Shown in pieces: positions 1 through 8,699 of a DNA stretch of 33,482 nt (the first letter of the stretch is position 1; the number at the start of each line of letters is the position of its first letter). A model generated the notes under the pieces. That model saw nothing but the letters and a program-made list of their open reading frames with translations. It was not told the origin of the DNA and searched no databases. The position numbers and the translations under genes are program-made. Source of the stretch: Actinomycetota bacterium (GTDB lineage: Bacteria; Actinomycetota; Acidimicrobiia; IMCC26256; PALSA-555); NCBI GenBank assembly GCA_016870595.1, contig VGBI01000021.1, positions 1-33,482 of the forward strand, written 5' to 3'.

Positions 1-101
1 GGTCGCGTCGTCGTGGTCGTGACCGGCGGTCGCGTCGTCGTGGTCGTGACCGGCGGTCGCGTCGTCGTGGTCGTGACCGGCGGTCGCGTCGTCGTGGTCG
101 T
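1..101. repeat. 27-bp tandem repeat, about 3.7 copies (ggtcgcgtcgtcgtggtcgtgaccggc)
   Basis: Identical units at 1-27, 28-54, 55-81 and a partial copy from 82; encodes the 9-aa unit TTTTTRPPV on the minus strand. Confidence 0.95.
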
Positions 102-554
102 CGCGGTCGGGGCGATCGCGCTCGGGGTGAACGGCGCGCTCATCACCGACGGTGCCCCCCGGCCCGTGGTGGTGACCACCCGCAGGCGCAGGTGGAGCGT
201 GACCCCGTTGGGCAGGCCCCCGAAGCGCACCGGCGATGTGGCGTCGTCGGGGCGGGCCGGGATCCACGACGACCACCGGGCCCCGGCACTAGAGGTGAAC
301 GACGCCTCGTAGTTCCGGGCCGTGGTGCCGGCCGGGAGCACCGGCGGGGTGAATGCGACCGACACGTGCTGGTTCCCGGCGGTGAGGCGGAGGCCGGTGG
401 GTGCGCCCACGGTCGCCGCGCCGGCGGGCGCGGCCGTGCCCACTCCCGCCGCGGCCAGGGTCGTCGCCAACACCGCGCCGACCGCGACGAGCCGCCGCAT
501 CCGCCGGCCCGGGCGGGGGTCGGGGGTGGTCCGTGGGGTCCGGGTCGTCCGCAT
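1..554 (-). CDS. Secreted fibronectin type III-like protein with Thr-rich tandem repeat linker (truncated at window edge)
   Basis: Translated by hand from CAT at 552-554: MRTTRTPRTTPDPRPGRRMRRLVAVGAVLATTLAAAGVGTAAPAGAATVGAPTGLRLTAGNQHVSVAFTPP... (signal peptide plus FnIII-like pattern), then (TTTTTRPPV)n. Missing from the ORF track because it runs off the left edge. Confidence 0.75.
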   Translation of the reverse strand, partial: MRTTRTPRTTPDPRPGRRMRRLVAVGAVLATTLAAAGVGTAAPAGAATVGAPTGLRLTAGNQHVSVAFTPPVLPAGTTARNYEASFTSSAGARWSSWIPARPDDATSPVRFGGLPNGVTLHLRLRVVTTTGRGAPSVMSAPFTPSAIAPTATTTTTRPPVTTTTTRPPVTTTTTRPPVTTTTTR

Positions 555-577
555 CAGGAATCCCTTCGACCGGCGAG

Positions 578-597
578 CCCTCCGACTGGAGGGTTTT
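578..597 (+). terminator. Terminator-like hairpin CCCTCC-GACT-GGAGGG-TTTT
   Basis: Perfect 6-bp GC stem with 4-nt loop followed by TTTT on + strand, between two minus-strand genes. Confidence 0.4.
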
Positions 598-618
598 CCG
601 TGGGTCAGATCTGCGGGA

Positions 619-1386
619 TCACGCCCATGGGGGTGGGACCCGGGAGCAGACCACGTTCGCCAGCTCGTACGGAGTGGCGGCCCGGAGGTCGCCGAGGGTG
701 CGCACCGCCCGGCGGGTGCCGTCGGCAGACACAACGTATCGGTGCGGGAAGGCGTCGGTCAGGGTGGCCCAGAACCCCTCGGGGTCGGCGTAGGCGGCGA
801 AGGTGAACTCGAGCACCATCCGCAGCGCGGGGCTGCGCTCGAGGACCCCGGTCATGCCCGCGAGCACCGCGTCCTCGTGGCCCTCGACGTCGATCTTCAC
901 GAGGTCGAGCGCGGCGAGGTCGTGGGCGTCGCAGTAGGCGTCGAGCGTGGTCGTCGCGACGGTCACGGCCTCGCTCGGGCCCGCGGGGTCCAGCCACGGC
1001 CGCCCGGCCGCGACGATCTCGTCGAGCCCGAGCAGCGATGCACCCCCGACCGGCTCGGGCCACTGCACCAGCGTGGCTTCGCCGGCCCGGTCCGAGAGCG
1101 CGACCGCGCTCACGACCGACCGGTCGCCGAGGCCGTTGGCCAGCACGGTGCGCCGCAGCAGGCTCGCGATCCTGGGGTTGGGCTCGAACAGGTGCAGCGG
1201 CCGGGGGCCGGTGAGGTGGTCGGCCATGGTCAGGCTGTGCACCCCGAGGTTGGCGCCCACGTCGAGGAAGGTGTCGGTCGGGCGGGCGAGCTCGGTCAGC
1301 ACCGCGGCGATCTCGGGCTCCCAGACCGTGCCGAGCATGAGGTGCATCGCGATCGAGGTGTCGCGGGTGTCTTGGCGTAGCACCAC
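619..1386 (-). CDS. FkbM family methyltransferase (possible 5' truncation)
   Basis: DTFLDVGANLGVHSL...LHLFEPNP...VKIDVEGHEDAVLAGM are FkbM motifs. Reading frame opens with GTG at 1386 or 1383; immediately upstream, GT1 coding continues in another frame. Confidence 0.75.
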   Translation of the reverse strand: MVLRQDTRDTSIAMHLMLGTVWEPEIAAVLTELARPTDTFLDVGANLGVHSLTMADHLTGPRPLHLFEPNPRIASLLRRTVLANGLGDRSVVSAVALSDRAGEATLVQWPEPVGGASLLGLDEIVAAGRPWLDPAGPSEAVTVATTTLDAYCDAHDLAALDLVKIDVEGHEDAVLAGMTGVLERSPALRMVLEFTFAAYADPEGFWATLTDAFPHRYVVSADGTRRAVRTLGDLRAATPYELANVVCSRVPPPWA

Positions 1387-2462
1387 GCGAGCTCGGGGTC
1401 CGACGGACCGTCGAGCCAGAGCACCTTCCCGGCGGAGGCCGGGGTGTACTCGAGCCGGGCCCGGGTCTCGGCGAACAGCCAGCCGGTGCGCCCGGCCACC
1501 ACCAGCGGCGGCACCTCGGCGCGGGGCAGGTCGCGCAGCATGGTGTCTCACACGTCGAGGAGGAGCCGGTGGTTCTTGCGGGCCTCGATCGTGCCCACCG
1601 TGAGCACGAACCGTCCCGGTGCCGGCGCGTCGGGCTCGGCGAGGCGGGCCGGGCGCACCTGCGGCTCGCGCGCCAGCCCGGCCACGAGCGGCACCTGCAC
1701 CGCGCCGCGCACCTCGAGCCCGGCCTCGGCCGCGAACGCCTCGAGGTCGCGCCACGTCGCGTCGGAGCTCACGATGAGGCGGTCGGCGGTGTCGAGCAGC
1801 GCGGCGCAGTGCGCGCGGAACACCTCGGTGAAGCGGCGGTTGGGCTCCCACGCCGAGAACTCACTGTGGTGCTGCGGGGTCACGAGCGGGGTGAGGTCGT
1901 AGAACACGAGCGCCACGGTCAGGCCCTGCTCGGCCCGCAGCCGGTGCAGCAGCGCCAGGTCCAGGTCGTGGTAGTCGAAGGCGAGCGAGCAGTAGGTGGT
2001 GGCGGGACCCCAGCGGCGGCTCGCGCATTGCCGCGACCCGGCGTGGCGGTCGGCCCGGACCGCCCGGGGGACCCGGCCCACCTCGTGGGCGGCCCGGCGG
2101 GCGTGGTAGCCGAGGCGGCCCACGGTGCGCGCGGTGGCGGGCCGCTCGTCGAGGAGCCGGTCGGTGAGGTGGTGCAGGCGCGAGCCGGGCATGGCGACCG
2201 CACCGGTGCGGCGGGCCTCGCCCCCGTGGGCCCGGGCCAGGAGCGCACGCACTGCGGGCCGGTCGAGCTCGGTGAAGCGGCGGCCCGTGTGGTCGTAGGC
2301 CACGAACACGGTGCCGGGGTCGTCCTCGGCGAGCAGGGCCTCGGCCACCGCGACCATGACCCGGGCGACCCCGACCATGGCCGGGTCGCGCACGAGGGCG
2401 GTGCAGTCGTAGGCGAGGCGGACCGGCGCGACGTCGGGCTCAGGGCGTGACCGGTGTCGCAC
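1372..2462 (-). pseudogene. Group 1 glycosyltransferase remnant (in-frame TGA and 3' truncation)
   Basis: ORF 1548-2462 ends ...FVLTVGTIEARKNHRLLLDV*, and the same frame continues after TGA as DTMLRDLPRAEVPPLVVAGRTGWLFAETRARLEYTPASAGKVLWLDGPSDPELAWCYAK, a GT-B C-terminal domain continuation, then stops matching. The E-x7-E region is missing. Confidence 0.7.
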
Positions 2463-3924
2463 TGCCCGCAGGATAGGCCCGGTCCCGGCGGTGGCGAGGG
2501 AGACGCAGCACGAGCAGCGCCTGGACCAGGGCCAGGCCGATGGTGATCCACATCACCCCGGCGAGCCCGTCGAGGTAGGGCTGGAGGCGGGTGCTGGCGC
2601 CGATCGCGCCGTAGAACGCGACGCCGTACACCGCGATGCCGATCGCGCTCGAGAGCTGCAGCCCGGTGGCCTGCACGCCCGCCGCGCTCCCCGCGTCGGC
2701 GCCGGGCACGTCGGAGAGCACGATCGCGAGCACCGCCGCGATCGCGATGCCGAGGGCGAAGCCGATGAGCATGAACCCGGGCAGGAACGCGAGCACGTTG
2801 ACGGCGCCTGCGCCGGGTCGCAGCGCGAGCAGCACCGTCACGGCGGCCAGGACCGTGCAGCCCGATCCGAACGCGACCGTGAGGCGTCCGAAGCGGCGCA
2901 GCAAGGGTGCGGTCACGAGCGAGCCGGCCATGTTCGCCAGCGGCATCGGGAACGACAGCAGCGCGGCCTCGAACGCGTTGCGGCCGAAGCCGATCTGCAC
3001 GGTCAGGATCAGGTAGAGGGGCACCGCCGCGGCGATGAGCCCGACGAGCAGGGTGATCGCGTTGCCGGCCCGGAACGTGGGGATGACGAACAGCCCGGGG
3101 TTCACCAGCGGCGACCCGCCCCGTCGCACCAGGCGGCGCTCGTGGGCGACGAACGCGCCGAACACCGGCACCGCCGCGGCGAGGACCACGAAGATCCACG
3201 CCGGCCACCCCGCGACGCGCCCCTGGATGAGCGGGAACATCAACAGGAACGCCACCGCCGCCAGGCCGATCGCGCCGGGCACGTCGAGGCGGCCCTCGGC
3301 CTCGGGCTCGAGGTCGGGGATGATGCGGGCGGCCACGAACCACAGCGCCGCCGCGGGCACCACGAAGGGCAGGAACCCCCACCGCCACCCGAGCCCGAGC
3401 GGGTCGGCGGCCATCAGCCCGCCCCCGGTGAGCTGCCCGAGGCTGAACGACGCGCCCGCCGCGGTGAGGTACACGGTGAACGCGCGGGTGCGGGCGTGGC
3501 CCCGGAAGGTGCGCTGGATCACCGCCGAGAGCTGCGGGGTCATGAGCCCGCCCGAGAGCCCCTGGAGCACCCGCGCCGCGAGCAGCACCCCGATGGTCGG
3601 GGCGAGCGCCTGCATCGCCATCGCGACCACGAACCCGGCGTTGCCGAGGAGCAGCAGCCGCCGGGTGCCGTAGAGGTCGCCGAGGCGCCCGGCCATCACC
3701 AGCACCAGCGAGAACGCCAGCGCGAACAGCGACGCGAACCACTGGAGCTGCGCGTTCGACGCCCCGAGCCCCGACTGGATCGACGGCAGCGCCATCGTGG
3801 TCGAGCCGTTGATGAGCACGGTCACGAACTGGATCCCGGTCACCACCACGAAGGCCGGCTGCCACAGCGACGTCGCCGGGCCGGCGTCCGGCACGGTCAT
3901 GGGCTCGGTGGCGTCGCTCGGCAC
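2440..3924 (-). CDS. MFS transporter, DHA2/EmrB-QacA-like
   Basis: 494 aa, many hydrophobic helices, GRLGDLYGTRRLLLLG, LQGLSGGLMTPQLSAVIQRTF; 14-TMS MFS pattern. Confidence 0.85.
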   Translation of the reverse strand: MPSDATEPMTVPDAGPATSLWQPAFVVVTGIQFVTVLINGSTTMALPSIQSGLGASNAQLQWFASLFALAFSLVLVMAGRLGDLYGTRRLLLLGNAGFVVAMAMQALAPTIGVLLAARVLQGLSGGLMTPQLSAVIQRTFRGHARTRAFTVYLTAAGASFSLGQLTGGGLMAADPLGLGWRWGFLPFVVPAAALWFVAARIIPDLEPEAEGRLDVPGAIGLAAVAFLLMFPLIQGRVAGWPAWIFVVLAAAVPVFGAFVAHERRLVRRGGSPLVNPGLFVIPTFRAGNAITLLVGLIAAAVPLYLILTVQIGFGRNAFEAALLSFPMPLANMAGSLVTAPLLRRFGRLTVAFGSGCTVLAAVTVLLALRPGAGAVNVLAFLPGFMLIGFALGIAIAAVLAIVLSDVPGADAGSAAGVQATGLQLSSAIGIAVYGVAFYGAIGASTRLQPYLDGLAGVMWITIGLALVQALLVLRLPRHRRDRAYPAGSATPVTP

Positions 3925-4050
3925 GGTGGGGCTCCCGGGGTCGTCGGCACCCTACGACCCCGTCGCCACGCCCACCCGTCCCGGGGCGGCGCCGGGTTCC
4001 CTATCCTCGGGGCACCCGGGATCGGCCCGGGTCCGTCCGGAAGGATCGCC

Positions 4051-5178
4051 GTGCCCGATGCCCGCCCGGTCGTGGTGGTGGCCGGCCTCGGCGACACCGG
4101 CGTCCTCGTCGCCACCCGCCTGGCCCGCTCCCACCGGGTCGTGGCCGTGGCCACCCGGCCCGGGCTGGTGAGCGGCCAGGAGCTCGGCACCCGCCTGGTC
4201 GACCCCGAGCGGTGGCGGCGCACCTACCTCGTCCCCTACTCCCGGTTCCGTCGCCTCGACCGGGTCGAGCGCCACCACGGGCGCATCACCGCCGCCGACC
4301 TCGACGCGTCCACCGTCGTGGTCGCCCACCCCGACGGCACCACCACCACGCTGCGCTACGACGCGCTCGTCGTGGCCACCGGTGTGACCAACGGCTTCTG
4401 GCGCCACGACCGGGTGGAGGACCTCGCCGCGGCCGAGGCCGGCCTCGACGCCGTGCGGGCCGATCTCGCCTGGGCGCGCACCGTGGCCGTGGTCGGCGGT
4501 GGCGCCACCGGGGTGAGCGTGGCCGCCAACCTCGCCCGGGCCCGCGGCGCCGACGTCCACCTCTACGTGAGCGGCGACGCGCCCCTCCCCGGCTACCACC
4601 CCCGGGTGCGCCGCTGGGCCGCGGGGGTGCTCGCCCGCGACGGGGTCACCGTGCACCCCGGGCACCGGGCGGTGGTCCCGGCCGGCTTCACCGGCGACCG
4701 GCCCACCCACGAACCGGTCGAGTGGTCCACCGGCCAGGATCCCGTCACCGCCGACGTCGTGCTCTGGGCCACCGGCGCGGTGCGCCCCCACAGCGACTTC
4801 CTCCCCGCCGCGGTCCTCGACCCCGACGGCTTCGTGCGGGTCGACGCGCACCTGCGCGTGCCCGGCCACCCGAATGTCTTCGCCGTGGGCGACGTCGCCG
4901 CGAGCGACCCGCTGCGCAGCTCCGCGCGCAACTGGGGCTACCGGGTGGTGGTGACCAACGTGCGCCGCACGCTGGCGCGCGCACCGCGTCGTCTCGCCCG
5001 CTTCCGCGCGCCGGAGTGCCGCTGGGGCTCGGTGCTCGGCCTGCGCGACGACGGCCTCACCGTGGTCCAGCCCCGGGGCGGTCGCTTCCGGCTCCCCCGC
5101 CGAATCGCCGAGCCGCTGCTGTTCCGCGGCTTCGTCGACCGCGTGCTCTACGGCGGTCTGCGGCCCCCCGCTCCCTGA
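4051..5178 (+). CDS. FAD-dependent NAD(P)-type oxidoreductase (NDH-2/AMID-like)
   Basis: GTG start at 4051 with AAGGA upstream; VVVVAGLGDTG, VVATGV, VAVVGGGATGVSVAANLAR, NVFAVGDVAA (FAD motifs). Confidence 0.8.
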   Translation: MPDARPVVVVAGLGDTGVLVATRLARSHRVVAVATRPGLVSGQELGTRLVDPERWRRTYLVPYSRFRRLDRVERHHGRITAADLDASTVVVAHPDGTTTTLRYDALVVATGVTNGFWRHDRVEDLAAAEAGLDAVRADLAWARTVAVVGGGATGVSVAANLARARGADVHLYVSGDAPLPGYHPRVRRWAAGVLARDGVTVHPGHRAVVPAGFTGDRPTHEPVEWSTGQDPVTADVVLWATGAVRPHSDFLPAAVLDPDGFVRVDAHLRVPGHPNVFAVGDVAASDPLRSSARNWGYRVVVTNVRRTLARAPRRLARFRAPECRWGSVLGLRDDGLTVVQPRGGRFRLPRRIAEPLLFRGFVDRVLYGGLRPPAP

Positions 5179-5235
5179 GAGCCCGCTCAGCCGGTGATCC
5201 GTCGCCGTGCGGTGCCCGGTCGTACGGTGACCGCC

Positions 5236-5946
5236 ATGGCCAACGGGTACCGGCGCTCCCGCCATCGTCGCGTCACCCGTGAGGCGGCCCGCAACGCAGC
5301 GCGCGTCGCCGCGGTCGGCGGCCTCGCGCTGGTGCCGCTGGCCTGCGCCAACAACGACGCCGAGATCCTCTCGGGTGCCCGCGACCGGGTCGACCCCACG
5401 TCGGTGGGCACCACCACCCCGTCGGCCACCGCCACCGCCGCCCCGTCGGCGACGACCACCCCGGCCCGGGGGTCCACCACCACGACCACGACCCCGTACG
5501 CCCTGCCCGCCGGCACCGCGCTCAACGTGACCTTCACCCACGCGATGGCCGGCTCGGGCGTGCCGAAGAATCCGTACATCGCGGTGTGGGTCGAGAACTC
5601 GTCGGGGCAGCTGGTCAAGACCGTCAGCCTCTGGTACCAGCAGGGGCGCGGGTCGCAGTGGCTGCGCGACCTGCGGGCGTGGTTCACCAAGAGCGGCGGG
5701 CAGCTCCCGGCGGTGGGCGCCGGGGCGTCGCGCTCGCCCGGGCAGTACACGGTCTCGTGGGACGGCACCGACGCCAACGGTGCGCCGGTCCCGAAGGGCG
5801 ACTACACGATCTGGGTCGAGGCCGCGCGCGAGAAGGGCCCCTACCAGACGACCTCCGGGGCGATCCGGGCGGTCGGCACCCCGATCTCGGTGGTGCTCCC
5901 GAGCAACGGAGAGCTCACCGGACTCTCGGCGAGCACGGTCCTGTGA
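5236..5946 (+). CDS. Secreted DUF2271-like protein with Thr-rich linker
   Basis: N-terminal basic/hydrophobic leader, TTTPSATATAAPSATTTPARGSTTTTTTP linker, then LNVTFTHAMAGSGVPKNPYIAVWVENSSGQLVKTVSLWYQ...QYTVSWDGTDANGAPVPKGDYTIWVEAAREKG (DUF2271-like). Confidence 0.65.
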   Translation: MANGYRRSRHRRVTREAARNAARVAAVGGLALVPLACANNDAEILSGARDRVDPTSVGTTTPSATATAAPSATTTPARGSTTTTTTPYALPAGTALNVTFTHAMAGSGVPKNPYIAVWVENSSGQLVKTVSLWYQQGRGSQWLRDLRAWFTKSGGQLPAVGAGASRSPGQYTVSWDGTDANGAPVPKGDYTIWVEAAREKGPYQTTSGAIRAVGTPISVVLPSNGELTGLSASTVL

Positions 5947-6196
5947 GCACGCCGCCGCTCGGGCTCGGTCAGCGGCCGAAGATCGTCGCTCACGGCGGGG
6001 AACCTACCGGACTCCCCTTCGGGGACGGGGTGAAGCTCGGCCCGTCGGCGGGGGTCGTCAGGACGCCCCGGCCACCTCGGCGAACACGGCCGACGCCCCG
6101 GCGCCGCGCGCGCTGGCCCACCGATCCCGCCGGCGCCAGACTGGTGGCGCCGAGCCCGCCCGGTCCGACCGACCCCGACCGACCCCCGGAGCACTT

Positions 6197-7450
6197 GTGC
6201 CCCCCTCCGTCTCGCCTGCCCGCCCGCCCTCCCACCCCCTCGCCCGGGCCCGCGCCGTGGCCGGTCGGGCGCGCCGGACGGTCCGGCGCACCCGTGCGCG
6301 GGTCGCGGCCCGGGTGTGGCGGCGGGGGCGGCGGATCGTGCGACCGCTCCGGGCGCCCCGCGACCGGGCCCGCGCCCCCTGGGCCCCGGTGGCGGTCGTC
6401 GACGGCGGCGACTTCGCGCCGGCGGCGATGGCCGAGGTGGGTGAGCTCATGCTGTTCGCAGCGGCGAACGGGCGCTTCGCCACCTGTACGGGGGTGGTGT
6501 GGACCCGACCCGACCGCCTGGTCACCGCCTATCTGCTCGGTCGCGCGTTCGTGACCTCGACCTTCCGTGCCGGGGCCGGCGCGCCGGTCGCAACCGTCGG
6601 CATCGAGCGGCGGGCCGTGCTCGCCGACCGCCCCGAGATCGGCTGGATCTGCAACGTGAAGCAGTCGCGCGACGGGCGCTGGCTCGTCTACGGCGACGAC
6701 ACCCACGGCTACGCGGCGGTGCTCCCCGTGGACCCGACCACCGGGGAACCGACGGGCATCGCGGGTACGGTCGCGGTCCCGGGCGACACCTTCCTGCACG
6801 CGCTCGGGTTCTCCCCCGACGGGCGGTACCTCCTCTACAGCAGCATCGGGGTGGCCGGCGGGCTCCGGGTCGTCGCGTGCACCGGTGACCCGACCACCGG
6901 CGCCGTCACCTTCGGACCGGTGGTGTGCACCCCGAACCCGCACTTCCCCGCCGCACTCAAGGCCCTCGACTTCTCCCCCGACGGGCGCTGGATCGCCATG
7001 GCCTACGGCGCCAACGCGGGCGCCGCCTCGGGCCGGCCGCGTTCGGCGAGCTTCGTGGAGGTCCGCCCCTGGGACGCGGCCACCGGGACCCCCGGCCCAC
7101 CGGTCGCCCGCTCGCCCCGGAGCTGGCGGACGGGTGGCATCGAGGACCTGGTCTGGCTCGCGGCCGGCGACCGGCTGCTCGTCACCGACCAGTTCCGCGA
7201 CCAGGCGCTGATCGTGGGCTGCGATCCCGCCACCGGAGCCCTCGGCCCCGTGCTCGGACGCATCGGCTGGGCCACCGGCGGGCTCCACGCCCCGCACGGC
7301 TGCGCGCAGTCGCCCGACGGCCGCTGGCTCGCGATCACGAACTACGGCGACGGGTCGCTGCGGATCTACGACACCGCCGACCCGGCATCGGGAGGCGCGG
7401 CCGGGGATGCGTCGGGTGCGGTCCCCACCGGTGCGGCGAGCACCGTGTAG
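6197..7450 (+). CDS. WD40/lactonase-like beta-propeller protein
   Basis: Repeated LGFSPDGRYLLYSS, LDFSPDGRWIAMAY, AQSPDGRWLAITNYGDGSLRIYD motifs; GTG start at 6197 is a guess. Confidence 0.65.
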   Translation: MPPSVSPARPPSHPLARARAVAGRARRTVRRTRARVAARVWRRGRRIVRPLRAPRDRARAPWAPVAVVDGGDFAPAAMAEVGELMLFAAANGRFATCTGVVWTRPDRLVTAYLLGRAFVTSTFRAGAGAPVATVGIERRAVLADRPEIGWICNVKQSRDGRWLVYGDDTHGYAAVLPVDPTTGEPTGIAGTVAVPGDTFLHALGFSPDGRYLLYSSIGVAGGLRVVACTGDPTTGAVTFGPVVCTPNPHFPAALKALDFSPDGRWIAMAYGANAGAASGRPRSASFVEVRPWDAATGTPGPPVARSPRSWRTGGIEDLVWLAAGDRLLVTDQFRDQALIVGCDPATGALGPVLGRIGWATGGLHAPHGCAQSPDGRWLAITNYGDGSLRIYDTADPASGGAAGDASGAVPTGAASTV

Positions 7451-8373
7451 CGGTCGCGGATCGCGGGGTCGGCCCGCCGCCGCGGTGGGAGCCGCACCGA
7501 GTAGCGGACCAGCCACCCGATCGCGATGCACTCGGCCAGCACCTGGTCCCACTGCTCGCGCCGGGGCCCGCAACGGCCGGTGACAACCGCCTTCAGGGCG
7601 GCCGCCACCCCGAGGAGCCGGTACCGGACGGTGAACGTGGTGGTGGTGCCGTCGCGGCGCGCCGCGATGCGGCGCGCGATGCAGGCGTGACCGCGCTGAT
7701 GGACGAACGACCGGCGCCGGAGCACGCGCCGGTCGGTCGGCAGGTGGTACCGGATCACCGCGTCGTCGGCCCGGACCACGGTCGCACCGTGGTCGAGCTG
7801 CGCGGTCAGCACGAACTCAGCCTCGGTCCCACCCTGGAGGATCTCCTCGTCGAAGCCCCCGACCGCGTCGAACACCGCGCGCTCGACCCCGAAGCAGCCC
7901 CCGAACACGAGGGGGAGGTCGACGCCGTAGAAGCCGCTCGGCGGGTAGACCCTGCCCGACCGGACGTCCTCGACCTGCCCGGTCACGATCAGGTCCGGGC
8001 CCCGTCGCGCGGTCAGGTTCTCCAGCCAGTCGGGCCGCACCTCGTCGTCTCCGTCGCAGAACGCCACGAACGCGCCCCGCGAGAACGCGACCCCGGCGTT
8101 GCGGGAGCCGTTGATGTTCCGGCGATGCCCGGCACGCAGCACCGTGCAGGCCACGTCGGGGTGCGCCAGCGCCCACGCCGCGACCACGGCGCCGGTCCCG
8201 TCGGTCGAGGCGTCGTCGACGAACACGATCTCGGCGCCGGCCGCCCGGACCTGGGGCCCCAGCGCGTCGAGGGTCGCGGTGACCGACGCAGCCACGTTGC
8301 GGGCGGGCACGACCACACTGACCGCAACGGGGGCCTGCCGGTCGCCCGGCTGGGTGGTGTCGGCATCGCTCAT
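7366..8373 (-). CDS. Family 2 glycosyltransferase
   Basis: VSVVVPARNVAASVTATLDAL...IVFVDDASTDGT...NGSRNAGVAFSRGAFVAFCDGDDEV...GGFDEEILQGGTEAEF; ATG at 8373. Confidence 0.85.
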   Translation of the reverse strand: MSDADTTQPGDRQAPVAVSVVVPARNVAASVTATLDALGPQVRAAGAEIVFVDDASTDGTGAVVAAWALAHPDVACTVLRAGHRRNINGSRNAGVAFSRGAFVAFCDGDDEVRPDWLENLTARRGPDLIVTGQVEDVRSGRVYPPSGFYGVDLPLVFGGCFGVERAVFDAVGGFDEEILQGGTEAEFVLTAQLDHGATVVRADDAVIRYHLPTDRRVLRRRSFVHQRGHACIARRIAARRDGTTTTFTVRYRLLGVAAALKAVVTGRCGPRREQWDQVLAECIAIGWLVRYSVRLPPRRRADPAIRDRYTVLAAPVGTAPDASPAAPPDAGSAVS

Positions 8374-8459
8374 TGGGCGATTGTGGCACTGCGGGCCCAC
8401 CCGTCCCGAAGGGTCGAATTCCCCAGACTCACCGGGTGGAGGCACGCGCACGCAGAGGC

Positions 8460-8672
8460 TCAGGGCGGCGGAACGGGTCGCAGACAACCGCGGTCGTCCT
8501 CGAGGATCTCGGCGTCCTCAGCCTCGAGGTGGGCGACGAGCGAGTCGCGCAGGTGGATCGCCGCCGGGGCGAGGTCGGCCAACGCGCGCGCCTCGTGGGC
8601 GAGGGCCTCGTGGATGTCGCACCACGAGCGCAGCGGGCCGGTGATCCGCCGGGGGCTGGGGTCGTCGGCCAT
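8460..8672 (-). CDS. Small hypothetical protein (70 aa)
   Basis: Compact ORF fitting the gap between flanking minus-strand genes; MADDPSPRRITGPLRSWCDIHEALAHEARALADLAPAAIHLRDSL... Confidence 0.4.
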   Translation of the reverse strand: MADDPSPRRITGPLRSWCDIHEALAHEARALADLAPAAIHLRDSLVAHLEAEDAEILEDDRGCLRPVPPP

Positions 8673-8699
8673 GGTCGTCCTCCCGGGTCCGGGGGGAAC

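Noticed and set aside
1919-3865. 648-aa minus-strand ORF rich in Arg/Gly/Pro
   Set aside because: Alternative-frame shadow of the MFS and GT1 genes; composition typical of a spurious frame.
2491-4050. Long + strand open frame upstream of the FAD oxidoreductase (His/Arg/Glu-rich)
   Set aside because: Antisense shadow of the MFS gene in high-GC DNA; no domain pattern. Real start placed at GTG 4051.
6013-6025. TCCCC-TTC-GGGGA hairpin as an intrinsic terminator of the DUF2271 gene
   Set aside because: Short stem and no T-tract; too weak in this GC-rich context.
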